A stretch of DNA of 64,000 nt from Methylobacterium sp. Leaf99 (GCF_001422375.1 NZ_LMMU01000001.1:1920178-1984177), one strand, 5' to 3'. Shown: positions 51,291 through 60,366, numbered from the stretch's first letter. A program made the numbers and translations. Notes: generated by a model from the sequence alone, not told the origin.

Positions 51291-51607
51291 TGGCGACCGG
51301 GCCCGCCGTCACTAACCACGAGCGCGAGCGGATGCGTGGGATGCGCGCCCGCGGGATGTCTCTCTCGGCCATCGGTGCCGAGTTCGGCCGCTCCGGGCGG
51401 TGCGTCCTCGAGCACACGCGGGACATTTCGGCCAACTGCCGGCGCGGCAAGCCCGGCATGGATGACGCTGCGAAAACACGGATGCTCGCCGCTCACGCTG
51501 CCGGCGTCGGCAAAGACGACCTCGCCCGGCGTTTCGGCCTCTCGCCGACCAGCGTCCATCCTACCCTCAACCGTCTGCGAAAGCTGCAGCAGGGAGCCTC
51601 CGCATGA
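51290..51607 (+). CDS. Double helix-turn-helix-like protein, 105 aa
   Basis: It starts MATGPAVTNHERERMRGMRA. Two helix-turn-helix-like segments are visible: GMSLSAIGAEFGRSGRCVLE near 22-42 and GVGKDDLARRFGLSPTSVHP near 69-88. This is typical of GcrA-like or transposase-type DNA-binding modules. It is the last gene of the rightward operon and might be its regulator. Confidence 0.68.
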   Translation: MATGPAVTNHERERMRGMRARGMSLSAIGAEFGRSGRCVLEHTRDISANCRRGKPGMDDAAKTRMLAAHAAGVGKDDLARRFGLSPTSVHPTLNRLRKLQQGASA

Positions 51608-51639
51608 CCTGCGAAGGCAACATCCATCACGCCCGGGTT

Positions 51640-51960
51640 TCACTGCAGCAGTGTGGTCGGCTTGGCGCAACTGTCGACCGGGGCGAGAGGCATGTTGTAG
51701 CCTTCATCGGCGTTAGCCTCGAACCACGCCCCTATAGCTTCATCAGTGCGCCAAATCACCTTACAGAGCTGAGCTCTATCAAGGCCCATTGGGTACAGAA
51801 TGAACTCGCTGGGCACTCCGCTCGTATTGAGCATGATCAGGTGAGCCCCGAGGTCCGTAGCCTTGTGGATGACGCAGCCTTTGAAGGTATGCTCGTCGAT
51901 CGCGATGAAGGCGAACGTACCTTCACTTCCTGCTTCAATATCCGCAAACGCCGACGCCAT
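51640..51960 (-). CDS. PilZ-domain-like protein (cargo)
   Basis: The 106 residues fit a PilZ fold: TFKGCVIHKATDLGAHLIML corresponds to the usual D-x-S-x-x-G strand, then VPSEFILYPMGLDRAQLCKV and IWRTDEAIGAWF at the end. The classical N-terminal RxxxR and the D/N-x-S-x-x-G motif are only partly present, so c-di-GMP binding is doubtful. It is transcribed opposite to the early operon and from its own AT-richer upstream region, so it may be expressed in the lysogen. Confidence 0.65.
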   Translation of the reverse strand: MASAFADIEAGSEGTFAFIAIDEHTFKGCVIHKATDLGAHLIMLNTSGVPSEFILYPMGLDRAQLCKVIWRTDEAIGAWFEANADEGYNMPLAPVDSCAKPTTLLQ

Positions 51961-52301
51961 TCGGAGGCCTCATCAGACAGAAATATGGACCCAAGTCCGG
52001 TCTGTAATCTGACGGGCAAATCGCTAACGAATCACCAAAAACATCAACTCTCGTGCGAACATTTCCCCATAGGGGATATGTCCTTTCTCTGCGTCAACAC
52101 GGGCACGCGGGCAGTCTACGCCCTGTACGCCGTCTCTAGGACCGGCAGCGAGAGCAGGCGATGATTGAGACGATACCCCACTCCGTCGCTAAGCTGACGA
52201 TGGCCGGCTACAGCCAGACCCTCACCTGCGCGGGCTCCGCACTCCGGAAGGGGCCTGGACGCCAGGGTTGTTACCGCCAGCCCCGCATCTCGGGTGCCTT
52301 G
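51961..52301. other. Intergenic region upstream of the PilZ-like gene
   Basis: The left part (51970-52100) is AT-richer than the surroundings and should hold the promoter of the minus-strand PilZ-like gene. Weak plus-strand frames cross the region but lack codon regularity. No repeat or hairpin stands out. Confidence 0.4.
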
Positions 52302-52511
52302 CTACTCGTGCCGGTGCTTCTCTTCCTCGGCTTCCGTGCCAGGCCGGTCGCTCGGTCCCTCGGGCGTCTCCCGTACCGTGCCGTGATCGGCGTCGCGCGG
52401 GGATACGGCCGCTCCGCCCTCGTCAGGCTTGGGGTGCTGCTCACGTTCCCCCCGCGCCTGGTCGTAGGTCGTCTCGGGCAGGTTCTGATTCGAAGCGCTC
52501 AGGTTGGACAT
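52302..52511 (-). CDS. Small hydrophilic protein, 69 aa
   Basis: It starts MSNLSASNQNLPETTYDQAR after GGAGAG and is highly polar throughout, ending EAEEEKHRHE. No hydrophobic core is visible, so it is likely disordered. Its composition is clearly that of a real gene rather than antisense. A plus-strand frame through the same DNA is judged a mirror. The function is unknown. Confidence 0.55.
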   Translation of the reverse strand: MSNLSASNQNLPETTYDQARGEREQHPKPDEGGAAVSPRDADHGTVRETPEGPSDRPGTEAEEEKHRHE

Positions 52512-52622
52512 GCATCGCTCTCCGGTTGCGCGGGCAACGCACTGGGGGAGGGGACGGTTCGGATGGGTTTCTGGGAGTACGCCTCCGGCACTGACCGCGC
52601 TTGGGCGAAGGAGGCCGTGTAG

Positions 52623-52889
52623 ATGCCATCCGCTTACATGACTCGCGCTACCCTCGCTGCCGAGCTGCAGATCGGGGAAAGTACCGTCGATGAGATGGTG
52701 CGCCGGGGCGTGCTGCCCCGCCCGGTGCGGCTGTCCTCCGGATGCGTCCGATGGCGTTGGGCGTCCGTGGACCACGCCCTCTCTTCCATGGAAGGCGGAG
52801 AGAACGATCCGATTGCGGTTGATGCCCAGGCAGGAGTGAGACGTGCCCTTGAAGCGGCGAAAGCGGGCGGCAACCGTCGACCTGCCTAA
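52623..52889 (+). CDS. AlpA/excisionase-like DNA-binding protein
   Basis: The 88 residues match AlpA-type winged helices: MTRATLAAELQIGESTVDEM, then the short VRRGVLPRPVRLSSGCVRWR. These assist excision or integrase regulation. It overlaps the integrase start by 47 bases, so both are probably expressed together. Confidence 0.82.
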   Translation: MPSAYMTRATLAAELQIGESTVDEMVRRGVLPRPVRLSSGCVRWRWASVDHALSSMEGGENDPIAVDAQAGVRRALEAAKAGGNRRPA

Positions 52890-53892
52890 GGGCGTCCACC
52901 ACGTGAAGACGGGTGGGCGCGAGTATTTCTACTGGTCTCCCGGGCGCGGGACGCCATACGCTGCCCAGCCCGTTCGCTTGCCCGACGATCCGACGGATCC
53001 GAAATTCTGGATTGCCCTCCGCGAGGCGCAGGGCATCGGTGGCGCCGTGATGGTCAAGACGTTCGGGGACGTCCTCGACCTCTACCTCGACTCGCCGCAG
53101 TTTAAGGGAAAAGGTGAAGGCACCCGCTCGCTCTACCTGCGCCAGATCAAGATCGCGCGGGCTGGCTTCGGTACGACGCCGGCCGAGCAGATGCGGGCCA
53201 GCATGATCCGTGGCGTCGTCGACGGGCTGGCCGACAGGCCCGGGGCCGGGAACAACTTCCTCAGCAGCATGCGCGCGGTGTCATCGTGGGGAGTGGTTCG
53301 GGATCACCTCGTTGCGTCGATCACCGAGGGCATTGAGCCCTATGCGAGCCAGGGCGGCCACAAACCCTGGACGGACGCTCAGATTCAGGCTGCGCAGAAG
53401 CAGCTCACGGGCGCCGTGCGCCGCGGCGTGTTCCTGATGATCTTCACCGGACAGCGGGGCTCGGACGTGGTCCGCATCGGACCCACAGACGTCGACGAAA
53501 ACGGTTTCCGGCTGGCGCAGCAGAAGACCAAACGTGAGGTCTGGTGCCCGATCGTGCCGGAGCTGGCGAAGGAGATGGAGGGGTGGGAGAGGGTGCCTGG
53601 ACCATTCGTCCGACAGGCTTCCGGTCGCCCGTTCACGCGCAAGCTGTTCTCGAAGCACTTCGACGAACAGCGCAAGGATATTACGGCGCTGAAGGGGGTG
53701 ACCCTGCACGGCTTGAGAGCGACGGCTGTCATTCGGCTACGTCGGGCCGGCCTGAGCACGGCGCAAATCCAGGACGTGATTGGTATGTCGCTCGCCATGA
53801 TCGAGCGATACGCGCGCTTCGCCGACCGGAAGGCGAGCGGGCAGGCAGCTATCCTGCGGCTCTCGGATGTGACCCAAAAATTGAGTCGTTGA
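52843..53892 (+). CDS. Tyrosine integrase
   Basis: The 349-residue protein starts at GTG with AGGAGTGA upstream. After an N-terminal arm-binding part and a SAM-like core-binding domain (MVKTFGDVLDLYLDSPQFKG near 70-90), the catalytic domain has Arg in FTGQRGSDVV, a Lys on the beta-hairpin (RLAQQKTKREV), His-x-x-Arg in LHGLRATAVI and the nucleophile Tyr in MIERYARF. It would integrate and excise the prophage; attR should lie directly downstream. Confidence 0.93.
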   Translation: MPLKRRKRAATVDLPKGVHHVKTGGREYFYWSPGRGTPYAAQPVRLPDDPTDPKFWIALREAQGIGGAVMVKTFGDVLDLYLDSPQFKGKGEGTRSLYLRQIKIARAGFGTTPAEQMRASMIRGVVDGLADRPGAGNNFLSSMRAVSSWGVVRDHLVASITEGIEPYASQGGHKPWTDAQIQAAQKQLTGAVRRGVFLMIFTGQRGSDVVRIGPTDVDENGFRLAQQKTKREVWCPIVPELAKEMEGWERVPGPFVRQASGRPFTRKLFSKHFDEQRKDITALKGVTLHGLRATAVIRLRRAGLSTAQIQDVIGMSLAMIERYARFADRKASGQAAILRLSDVTQKLSR

Positions 53893-54096
53893 GTATTGAG
53901 CTTCCCAAAGCTTTTTCGCCCCAGCAGTTATATTTTACGCTTGGAGATTTCATTTAGGGTTCGTTTCCGCCGCATCTCAGCCTCTCGGAAGGTCCGCTTC
54001 CCGGAGCGTGATGGAAGATGACCTACGACTGGCGTGGGTGGAAAGCGGCCACTCACATCGACTTTACGGGGCCGCTCAGCATCGGCCTTCAAACTA
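53893..54096. other. Region expected to contain attR
   Basis: No gene is seen, and the first 70 bases are AT-richer (AGCTTTTTCG; TTATATTTTACG). No tRNA or other usual target could be recognised. No core shared with the left flank of the window was found by eye. Confidence 0.4.
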
Positions 54097-54687
54097 TCAG
54101 TTCGCCTTGCCACGGCGTTCAGAACCACCGATGCGCGAAAGCTCCCGTCCGATCTCAAAGAGGAGCATGTCGCTCATCTGGTGCAGCACCGAATGCGGGA
54201 GCTCGTGGATGGCCTCACGAGCGGCGAGGCAGTGCTCGGCCGCGCGTTCCAACGGAGAGGTAAGGACAGGGGCAGCCGCCTCCTGCTTCATTTGGGTGAT
54301 GTCGACAAGAATGCCGGTGCCCCGGGTCGGACGGCCTTCGCGATCGTGGGTGAAGCGGCCACGATCCAGCACCCAACGGGTTACGCCGTCGGCAGAGCAG
54401 ACGCGGTATTCCAGGGTGCAAGAAAGGCCGTCCTCAACGCTCCTGGCGATCGTCTGAGTGGCCCGCTCCCGATCATCGGGGTGGATGCCGGCTAGGAAGG
54501 CCTTTAGGGGAGCACCTGTCTCTGCCGCCAAGGGGTCTAGGTTGAACACCAGGGCCACGAGCGCGTCCGCGTATGCTCGGTCGTTGATTACGTCGTACTC
54601 CCACCGGCCGATCGTCTCAGATGCATCAAGGGCATCCTGCAAGAGGATCTGAGCAGCCGCTTCGGCGTATGGCGTACGTTGCCCCAT
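54097..54687 (-). CDS. PAS-domain protein, 196 aa
   Basis: Residues 20-135 form a PAS_3-type fold: TIGRWEYDVINDRAYADALV at the start, AGIHPDDRERATQTIARSVE, EYRVCSADGVTRWVLDRGRF, and the terminal DITQMKQ. After it a helical part (AAREAIHELPHSVLHQMSDM) could dimerise or contact partners. No kinase or GGDEF domain follows, so it may be a stand-alone sensor or the truncated remainder of a histidine kinase. It is probably host-derived. Confidence 0.85.
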   Translation of the reverse strand: MGQRTPYAEAAAQILLQDALDASETIGRWEYDVINDRAYADALVALVFNLDPLAAETGAPLKAFLAGIHPDDRERATQTIARSVEDGLSCTLEYRVCSADGVTRWVLDRGRFTHDREGRPTRGTGILVDITQMKQEAAAPVLTSPLERAAEHCLAAREAIHELPHSVLHQMSDMLLFEIGRELSRIGGSERRGKAN

Positions 54688-54870
54688 TGCGCCCCCCGCG
54701 ATTGAGCGTGCTAACCATCATTTGGTATTAGCTGACTTCGCACTTCGGTAGAAGATTTCAATCCCCCGAATCCCGCGGTTCTATCGTTTCCGTACGTAAT
54801 GATGCATAAATGTAATGTTTTGTGACTCCGTGTAATTCGAGCGCAAACCAACCGACCTGAGAGGCTAGCG

Positions 54871-55209
54871 ATGGGGCGTAAGTTGACTGCCCTCGAGGAG
54901 ATCCAGACCTCACCCACGGATCCCGACGCAGATAGACAACAAGGCCGACCCTGGCACCAGCAGGAGCTCCTCGAGCGGATCGCGTACACACTCGGGATCG
55001 CCACCGCGCAGCTCAGCGAGGCCCCCACCCCCCCGAATGCAGTCGGACCCGCGACGGACAGAGCGCGGCAAGGCGAATGCATCCTAACCCAGCAATGCAC
55101 AGACCTGGTCAGGGCTTTCGTCGAGATCGAGGATCCTCAGGACCGCCTGCGCTGCCTTCAAATCGTCCGCGACGCCGCCGGGGTGAAATCGTCACGGTCG
55201 GATCGCTAG
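54871..55209 (+). CDS. Small regulator-like protein, 112 aa
   Basis: It starts MGRKLTALEEIQTSPTDPDA (GAGAGG upstream). ELLERIAYTLGIATAQLSEA resembles the final helix and linker of XRE regulators, and the end (LVRAFVEIEDPQDRLRCLQI) is like the helical tail of the prophage protein at 38785-39021. The main DNA-binding helices are missing here too. The divergent PAS gene shares the AT-rich upstream region. Confidence 0.6.
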   Translation: MGRKLTALEEIQTSPTDPDADRQQGRPWHQQELLERIAYTLGIATAQLSEAPTPPNAVGPATDRARQGECILTQQCTDLVRAFVEIEDPQDRLRCLQIVRDAAGVKSSRSDR

Positions 55210-55222
55210 TGCGATCCGACCG
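55195..55222. terminator. Perfect 12-bp hairpin
   Basis: CGGTCGGATCGC (55195-55206), loop TAGT, GCGATCCGACCG (55211-55222), followed by TTTGAAGG. The loop contains the stop codon of the preceding gene. It would end that transcript before katG. Confidence 0.8.
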
Positions 55223-55635
55223 TTTGAAGGACGCCAGCTTCCCTTACCATTAGGCACCGTCCTCTTCCCACTCGACCCGGTCGTAGAGCGCACGGACGTG
55301 TCCCGACCCGACTCCGAGGTTTTGGTTCCGGCGGACGGCGGCAGTGGTGATCCGGTGCGCGCGGTGATCGATAAAAAGCCGGCGGGCATTTAGATTGCGC
55401 GCGATAGGCTCGCGCAAATGTGAGATAGCTTCTCCCTAGGCTCGTCGGAGGCCTTCAAGCCCGAGCGAGTGCTACGGCACCTTGATTTTCGAGACCCGCG
55501 GCTGATGTCGCTGCGCGATGCAGGATCGTTGAAGCGCGTCCGTCTCGCGACGAGCGCCACGCCCAGCGCTGCCGTCGGCGACAGATCGGCCTGATCAGTT
55601 CCGGCGACGTCGGTCCTGCCCCAAAGGAGATGTTG
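55223..55635. other. Upstream region of katG
   Basis: No gene is evident. TTGCGCG (55395-55401) and CGCGCAA (55411-55417) form an inverted repeat, close to two GATAG copies (55402 and 55423), that could serve a peroxide-sensing regulator. The connection is a suggestion. No clear OxyR box is present. Confidence 0.4.
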
Positions 55636-57957
55636 ATGAACGAGATGACGACTGACAAGACTAATACCGAATCGTACCCGATGGAGGGCAAGTGCCCGTT
55701 CGGAGGTGACCGTATCGGCGGGGCCTTCGGCAGCCGCCCGGCGCTGGAGAACTGGTATCCGCACCGTCTGAGGGTCGAGCTCCTTCATCACAACGGGCTC
55801 GCGGCCGATCCGCTTGGGCCCGATTTCGACTACGCCAGCGCCTTCGCCACCATCGACCTCGACGCGCTTAAGGGGGACATCAAGCAGTTCCTGACCTCGT
55901 CGGTGGCGTGGTGGCCGTCCGATTACAGCAATTACGGCCCGCAGATGATCCGCATGGCCTGGCACTCGGCCGGAACCTATCGCATCGCGGATGGGCGGGG
56001 CGGCGCTGGCACCGGGATGCAGCGTTTCGCGCCGATCTCAAGTTGGTGGGATAACGGCAACACCGACAAGTCTCGCCGCCTCCTGCAGCCGATCAAGCAC
56101 AAGTATGGTAACGCCCTGTCCTGGGCCGACCTGATGGTGCTTACCGGCAACTGCGCCCTGGAGATCATGGGCCTGCCGACCTACGGATTCGCCGGGGGGC
56201 GCTTGGATGCCTGGGAAGCGGACGACGCCACCTACTGGGGTCCCGAGGTCGTCGAGATGGGCTCGGTGTCGAGCTTCGACGAGATGGTTAACCGCGACCA
56301 GCGCTGGCGCGGCAAGAACGGCGACGCCGACTACGACCTGGAGAACCCGCTCGCCGCTTCCCACCAGGCGCTGATCTACGTGAATCCCGAGGGTCCCTAC
56401 GCCAACGGCGATCCGCAGGGCTCGGCCAACGACATCCGGGTGACCTTCACTCGCATGGCCATGAACAACGAGGAGACCGTGGCGCTGATCGCCGGCGGCC
56501 ACGCCTTCGGCAAAAGCCACGGCATGACCCCCGCCAAGGAGATCGGACCGCCGCCGGAAATGGCGCCGATGGAGGCGATGGGGCTCGGCTGGCACAACCC
56601 GAAGGGCGCAGGCTCGGGCAAGGACACGATGACCAACGGCATCGAGGGCAGCTGGACCTCCAATCCCACGCAATGGGACAATGACTACCTGGAGAACCTC
56701 TTCAAATTCGAGTGGGAGCAGACCAAGAGCCCGGCCGGAGCCCTGCAGTGGACCCCGAAGGATCCGAATGCGCCCAAAACCCCCGACGCCCACGTCGCGG
56801 GCCAGATGCATCCCCTCATGATGATGACGTCCGACATCGCCCTGAAGGTCGATCCTGAGTACCGCAAGGTCTGCGAGAAGTTCCTCAACGATTTCGACGC
56901 CTTCACGCAGGCCTTCTCCAAGGCGTGGTACAAGCTTACCCACCGCGATATGGGCCCGAAGCATCGCTACCTCGGTCCGGAGGTAACTATCGAGAACGGC
57001 CTGCTCTGGCAGGACCCGATCCCCGATGCCGCCTACGCCCCGGTGGGCGAGGCCGAGGTCACCGCCCTCAAACAGGCGATCCTGGCCAAGGGCCTCTCGG
57101 TCTCGGATCTCGCCTTCACGGCCTTCTCGGCGGCCGCGACCTACCGCGACAGCGACAAGCGCGGCGGCGCCAACGGCGGCCGCCTCGCCCTCGCCCCGCA
57201 GAAGGATTGGGCCGTCAACCGCCGGGCCGCGCCCGTCGTCGCGGCGCTCCGCGGGGTCATGGCAGCGTTCAATGGCGGGCGCACCGACGGCAAGCAGGTC
57301 TCGCTGGCCGACCTCATCGTGCTCGCCGGCTGTGCCGCCGTGGAAAAGGCCGCCCGGGACGCCGGGGTCGAGACCACCGTTCCGTTCACGCCCGGCCGGG
57401 TCGACACCACGCAGGCGCTGACCGACGTCGAGATGTTCACCTGGCTCAAGCCCGTGGCGGACGGCTTCCGCAACTACGTCGACGACGGGTTCGGGGCGAT
57501 GGCGCACAGCCTGTCGCCGGAGGAGCTGTTCCTCGACAAGGCCAACCTGCTGACGCTGACCGCACCGGAATGGGTGGTGCTGACCGGCGGCTTGCGGGCC
57601 CTGAACGCCAATCACGATGGCTCGAACCGGGGCATCTTCACCGACCGGGTCGGCCTGCTGACGACGGACTTCTTCCGCAACCTGACCGACACCAATCTGG
57701 TCTGGGAGAAGACCGACCCGGCCGGGACGGCGTTCATCCTCAAGGACCGCGACAGCGGGCAGGCGAAATTCGCGGCCACGCGCCACGATCTCGTCTTCGG
57801 ATCGAACGCCCAGCTGCGCAACATCGCCGACGCCTATGCCGGCAGCGACGGCCAGGGCCGGTTCGTGACGGATTTCGTGCGGGTCTGGGACAAGGTGATG
57901 ATGCTGGACCGGTACGACGTGAAGGGCCACCGGCGTTACGGACCTATGGCGGCTTAA
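55636..57957 (+). CDS. katG: Catalase-peroxidase
   Basis: The 773-residue haem enzyme breaks down H2O2 (catalase and peroxidase). The distal triad is Arg106, Trp109, His110 ([12 protein letters not shown]). Tyr248 (LIYVNPEGP) and Met274 (RMAMNNEE) complete the Met-Tyr-Trp crosslink, and the proximal His is His289. The proximal motif is [10 protein letters not shown] rather than the common GGHTFGKTHG. The second, non-haem half is complete to its end ([10 protein letters not shown]). The ATG at 55636 (MNEMTTDK) is chosen, GGAG six bases upstream; an ATG at 55630 is too close to it. No neighbouring furA or oxyR. Confidence 0.95.
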   Translation: MNEMTTDKTNTESYPMEGKCPFGGDRIGGAFGSRPALENWYPHRLRVELLHHNGLAADPLGPDFDYASAFATIDLDALKGDIKQFLTSSVAWWPSDYSNYGPQMIRMAWHSAGTYRIADGRGGAGTGMQRFAPISSWWDNGNTDKSRRLLQPIKHKYGNALSWADLMVLTGNCALEIMGLPTYGFAGGRLDAWEADDATYWGPEVVEMGSVSSFDEMVNRDQRWRGKNGDADYDLENPLAASHQALIYVNPEGPYANGDPQGSANDIRVTFTRMAMNNEETVALIAGGHAFGKSHGMTPAKEIGPPPEMAPMEAMGLGWHNPKGAGSGKDTMTNGIEGSWTSNPTQWDNDYLENLFKFEWEQTKSPAGALQWTPKDPNAPKTPDAHVAGQMHPLMMMTSDIALKVDPEYRKVCEKFLNDFDAFTQAFSKAWYKLTHRDMGPKHRYLGPEVTIENGLLWQDPIPDAAYAPVGEAEVTALKQAILAKGLSVSDLAFTAFSAAATYRDSDKRGGANGGRLALAPQKDWAVNRRAAPVVAALRGVMAAFNGGRTDGKQVSLADLIVLAGCAAVEKAARDAGVETTVPFTPGRVDTTQALTDVEMFTWLKPVADGFRNYVDDGFGAMAHSLSPEELFLDKANLLTLTAPEWVVLTGGLRALNANHDGSNRGIFTDRVGLLTTDFFRNLTDTNLVWEKTDPAGTAFILKDRDSGQAKFAATRHDLVFGSNAQLRNIADAYAGSDGQGRFVTDFVRVWDKVMMLDRYDVKGHRRYGPMAA

Positions 57958-57983
57958 TCTACGGCGGCCGCGGCAGTCCGTAT

Positions 57984-58013
57984 CCCCCTTCTCACCCTTC
58001 GGTGAGACGGGGG
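57984..58013 (+). terminator. Terminator of katG
   Basis: CCCCCTTCTCACC (57984-57996), loop CTTC, then GGTGAGACGGGGG (58001-58013) with one mismatch. It lies 27 bases after the katG stop. A T-run is lacking. Confidence 0.7.
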
Positions 58014-58344
58014 TCATCACGAGATGAATGCAGGTCAGCGCAAAGACGACGTGTAATCTGCCCAGCGCGGTCCGTCCGTCCGTGCGGTCGGACCGGAGTG
58101 GCCCATCGGGATCCCGTGTGCAGACAGCGATGAAGGCGTCCCAATAAACGGGTCCAGCTTCTGAATCTCCAAATGAACGTCCACTTATTCGCTTTCGCCT
58201 TAGGAAAGCAGCGTAGCCGCTTTCCACCCCTCATAGACGTCCATGACGAGTAGCAGTCAGCGGGTTTCTACGGGTGATCGTCCTGCACAGGGGCACCCCG
58301 CGAAAACAGCGCTTGTAAAAGAGCTGTAAAAAATCAGCCGAAAA
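58014..58344. other. Junction region between katG and the truncated terminase
   Basis: No gene is seen. GCCGCTTTCCACCC near 58218-58231 also occurs, reversed, at 54040-54055 (GGGTGGAAAGCGGCC), so both may be copies of a small dispersed repeat. The last 60 bases are AT-rich (TGTAAAAAATCAGCC, GAAAATTAAATG) and reach the point where the terminase loses its family sequence. Confidence 0.4.
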
Positions 58345-59547
58345 TTAAATGAAATCAATGACGAAGACGAATTCGCAGAGCTCGTCCTCGAGCGCCGGCA
58401 GGGCGCCGACATGGTGGACGCGGCCTTGCGCGTAGAGCACCGAGACCGGCTCGGCCCGCAGGTACTTTCCGCGGGTGGCCCGCACCGGGATCACCGGCAC
58501 CGCGGGGTCCACCTGCGCCAGCACGGTGGTCACCATCTCGCCGCCCTGGTTGACCTCGACGACGAGGCCGTCGGCGGACAGGCGATGGTAGAGGGCGAGG
58601 GCCGCCCCGGCCCAGGCCTCGGGCGTCGCCCGCGCCAGGGTGGCGTCGGCGAGCACGTAGGCGTGGCCGGAGGCAGCGAGCCCGGCGGCGACGATCCCGC
58701 AGGCATCGGCCCCGGCCTTCGAGGTGGCGGGCGGGTCCACCGCCACGACGATGCGGCGCAGGTCCTCCGGGGGCCTCGCGACGCGGGTCGCTTCGAGGCG
58801 GTCGCGGGACCACAGGGCGTCGGCGCGGTCCTCGATGAGCTCGCCGTCGAGTTCCTGGCGCCCGAGGCGGGTGCCGGCATAGCGCCCGACCACGGCGTCG
58901 AGGAAGCGCGGCGCGAGGTTTTCGGCGTTGTCGGCCGTGCGCGAGCGGCTGATCACCGTCGCCGGGTCGGCGAGGATGCGGCGCAGGAGCGGGATCGGGC
59001 GCGGCGTGGTGGTGACGAGGCCGCGCGGGGCGTGGCCGAGCCGCAGGCCGAACTGGATCATGTCCCAGGCGGGTTCCGCGTAGCGCCACTTGGCGATCTC
59101 GTCGGACCACGCGGCGCCGAACTGGGGCCCGCGCAGGGAATCCGGTTCCTCGGCCGAGAAGGCGAGGCCGACGGCGCCGTTGGCCCAGTCGAGGCGTTTT
59201 CGCGAGGGCGACCAGCGCGGGCGCGGGCCGTTCAGGGCCAGCAGCCCCGACGGCCCTTCGATCATCACGTCGCGGACATCCGCGAAGGTCTCGCCGACGA
59301 GCGCGATGCGGCCGACGGGCCGGGCGGTGAAGGCCGGATCGCCCAGCGCCAGGGCGCGGACCCATTCGGCCCCCGTGCGGGTCTTTCCGGAGCCGCGTCC
59401 GCCCACCACCGCCCAGGTGGTCCAGTTTGTTTCGCGGCAGGCCGGGGACGGGCACGGCGGCAGCTGGTCGGCCCGCGCCGTGTGGAGCCAGTCACGGGCC
59501 AGGGCCCGGATCAGGTGCGGCGGCAGGCTCGCCAGGAAGGCCGGCAT
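58345..59547 (-). CDS. GTA-type terminase large subunit, C-terminally truncated
   Basis: The 400 residues match the terminase of gene transfer agents (Rhodobacter gp2 type): FLASLPPHLIRALARDW, the P-loop VVGGRGSGKTRTGAEW near 50, ALVGETFADVRDVMIEG, and AAWSDEIAKW (Walker B). The nuclease half has VVAVDPPATSKAGADACG near 270 and VVEVNQGGEMV near 335. It stops shortly after LEDELCEF with an odd tail (VFVIDFI) instead of the usual segment with the final nuclease residues. The rest of a GTA cluster (portal, capsid) is missing to the left, where katG lies. Function as a motor is doubtful. Confidence 0.85.
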   Translation of the reverse strand: MPAFLASLPPHLIRALARDWLHTARADQLPPCPSPACRETNWTTWAVVGGRGSGKTRTGAEWVRALALGDPAFTARPVGRIALVGETFADVRDVMIEGPSGLLALNGPRPRWSPSRKRLDWANGAVGLAFSAEEPDSLRGPQFGAAWSDEIAKWRYAEPAWDMIQFGLRLGHAPRGLVTTTPRPIPLLRRILADPATVISRSRTADNAENLAPRFLDAVVGRYAGTRLGRQELDGELIEDRADALWSRDRLEATRVARPPEDLRRIVVAVDPPATSKAGADACGIVAAGLAASGHAYVLADATLARATPEAWAGAALALYHRLSADGLVVEVNQGGEMVTTVLAQVDPAVPVIPVRATRGKYLRAEPVSVLYAQGRVHHVGALPALEDELCEFVFVIDFI

Positions 59548-60187
59548 CCGGCCGCTCGCCCACGAACGCCGCATAGCGCTGCGCGATCTGCGCGCGCAGG
59601 GCCGGCAGGTCGGCGTCGCCGTCCTGGCTCTCACCGCGTGTCGCATGGGGCCCGCTCCTGAGGGACGCTTCGAGATCGTCGAGGAGGCGCTTGAGGCCGC
59701 CGAGGTCGCGCAGCACCCGAGCCGAGTCGAGGGCTGGGTTCGCGTCCTTCCCGGCTGCGTCCTTGAGGGCGGCGTCGAAGGCCGCGATCTGCCGGGCGAT
59801 GTGGGCCAGGAGCCGGGTCCGCAGGATGGCGGGGCCGGGCGGCGCCTGGTCCGGGGCCGCGGGCAGGCCGCAGGCGGAGAACAGCGCCGGGGCCCTGCGC
59901 CGGGTCAGGCCGAGCACGGCGGCGAGGTCGTCGCGGGTGACGCCGTAGGCGCGGTCGATCCGCGCCAGGGCGGCGCAGCGCGCGGCCGTCCAGTCCGCCG
60001 GCGCGGTTTTCGCGATGGGTGGGCGCCAGGCCTCCTGGCGGCACCACTTGCGCAGGGTCGCGGCGTTGAGGTCCGTCTCGGCCGCGATCTCGGCGGCGGT
60101 CTTGTGGGTCTCGCGGAACAGCGCCTCGGCCCGCGCCTTCCGGGCGGGGTCGATGGGGATGAGGTTCATCGCCGCCGCCCCGTTCAT
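59492..60187 (-). CDS. GTA small terminase-like DNA-binding protein
   Basis: The 231-residue protein begins MNGAAAMNLIPIDPARKARA and has a helix-turn-helix (KTAAEIAAETDLNAATLRKW near residue 30) and a second helical region (LARIDRAYGVTRDDLAAVLG). Then comes a long helical segment with DLGGLKRLLDDLEASLR. Length and position before the large terminase fit the gp1-like partner in gene transfer agents of this group. It overlaps the terminase by 56 bases. The start might be at 60169 instead. Confidence 0.75.
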   Translation of the reverse strand: MNGAAAMNLIPIDPARKARAEALFRETHKTAAEIAAETDLNAATLRKWCRQEAWRPPIAKTAPADWTAARCAALARIDRAYGVTRDDLAAVLGLTRRRAPALFSACGLPAAPDQAPPGPAILRTRLLAHIARQIAAFDAALKDAAGKDANPALDSARVLRDLGGLKRLLDDLEASLRSGPHATRGESQDGDADLPALRAQIAQRYAAFVGERPDAGLPGEPAAAPDPGPGP

Positions 60188-60304
60188 CCGCAGTTCCCGA
60201 CCGTGCCCTCCTGATACCCCGGGAGCGTCGCGGTGTCAATCATAAATTCCTATTTCTGGGACTTTGATCTCATGTGCTGTCGGCGCTGGGGCGTTCGCCG
60301 CACG

Positions 60305-60344
60305 GCGTCGGGGCGGCGGAGCCTGCGCTCCCCCGCCCCGACGC
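60305..60344. terminator. GC-rich hairpin downstream of a small peptide gene
   Basis: GCGTCGGGGC (60305-60314) pairs with GCCCCGACGC (60335-60344). It lies directly downstream of the 32-residue membrane peptide gene on the minus strand. No T-run is seen. Confidence 0.55.
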
Positions 60345-60366
60345 GAAACCGACGGGCCGTCGGACC

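Larger units (their letters stand above)
1036..53892. mobile_element. Prophage: lambda-type head, Mu-type contractile tail
   Basis: The element runs from the degraded small gene beyond the tail fibres to the tyrosine integrase. It holds complete packaging, head, tail, replication, repressor and integration modules in a plausible order. The limits are approximate: the right end should lie just beyond the integrase stop at 53892, but no duplicated attachment core was found by eye, so the left end could lie further left, even outside the window. The capsid, portal, terminase, sheath and tape-measure genes are all open, so it may be intact. The lack of a recognisable endolysin and the split circularisation gene argue for some decay. 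Confidence 0.9.

Noticed and set aside
51604..52164. Plus-strand frame of 186 codons following the rightward operon
   Set aside because: It overlaps the minus-strand PilZ-like gene, which shows a clear fold pattern, and its own composition is irregular.
52161..52622. Plus-strand frame of 153 codons before the excisionase gene
   Set aside because: Irregular composition and antisense to a better small minus-strand gene with a good ribosome binding site.
53893..54096. tRNA gene as integration target
   Set aside because: No cloverleaf-like sequence or TTCGA-type loop pattern could be found next to the integrase or at the left flank.
56038..58227. Very long open frame on the minus strand across katG
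   Set aside because: It is the antisense mirror of katG, caused by high GC at third positions; composition is Arg/Gly/His-rich without any domain.
58411..59661. Long plus-strand frame across the GTA terminase
   Set aside because: Antisense mirror; the minus-strand frame has P-loop and nuclease motifs.
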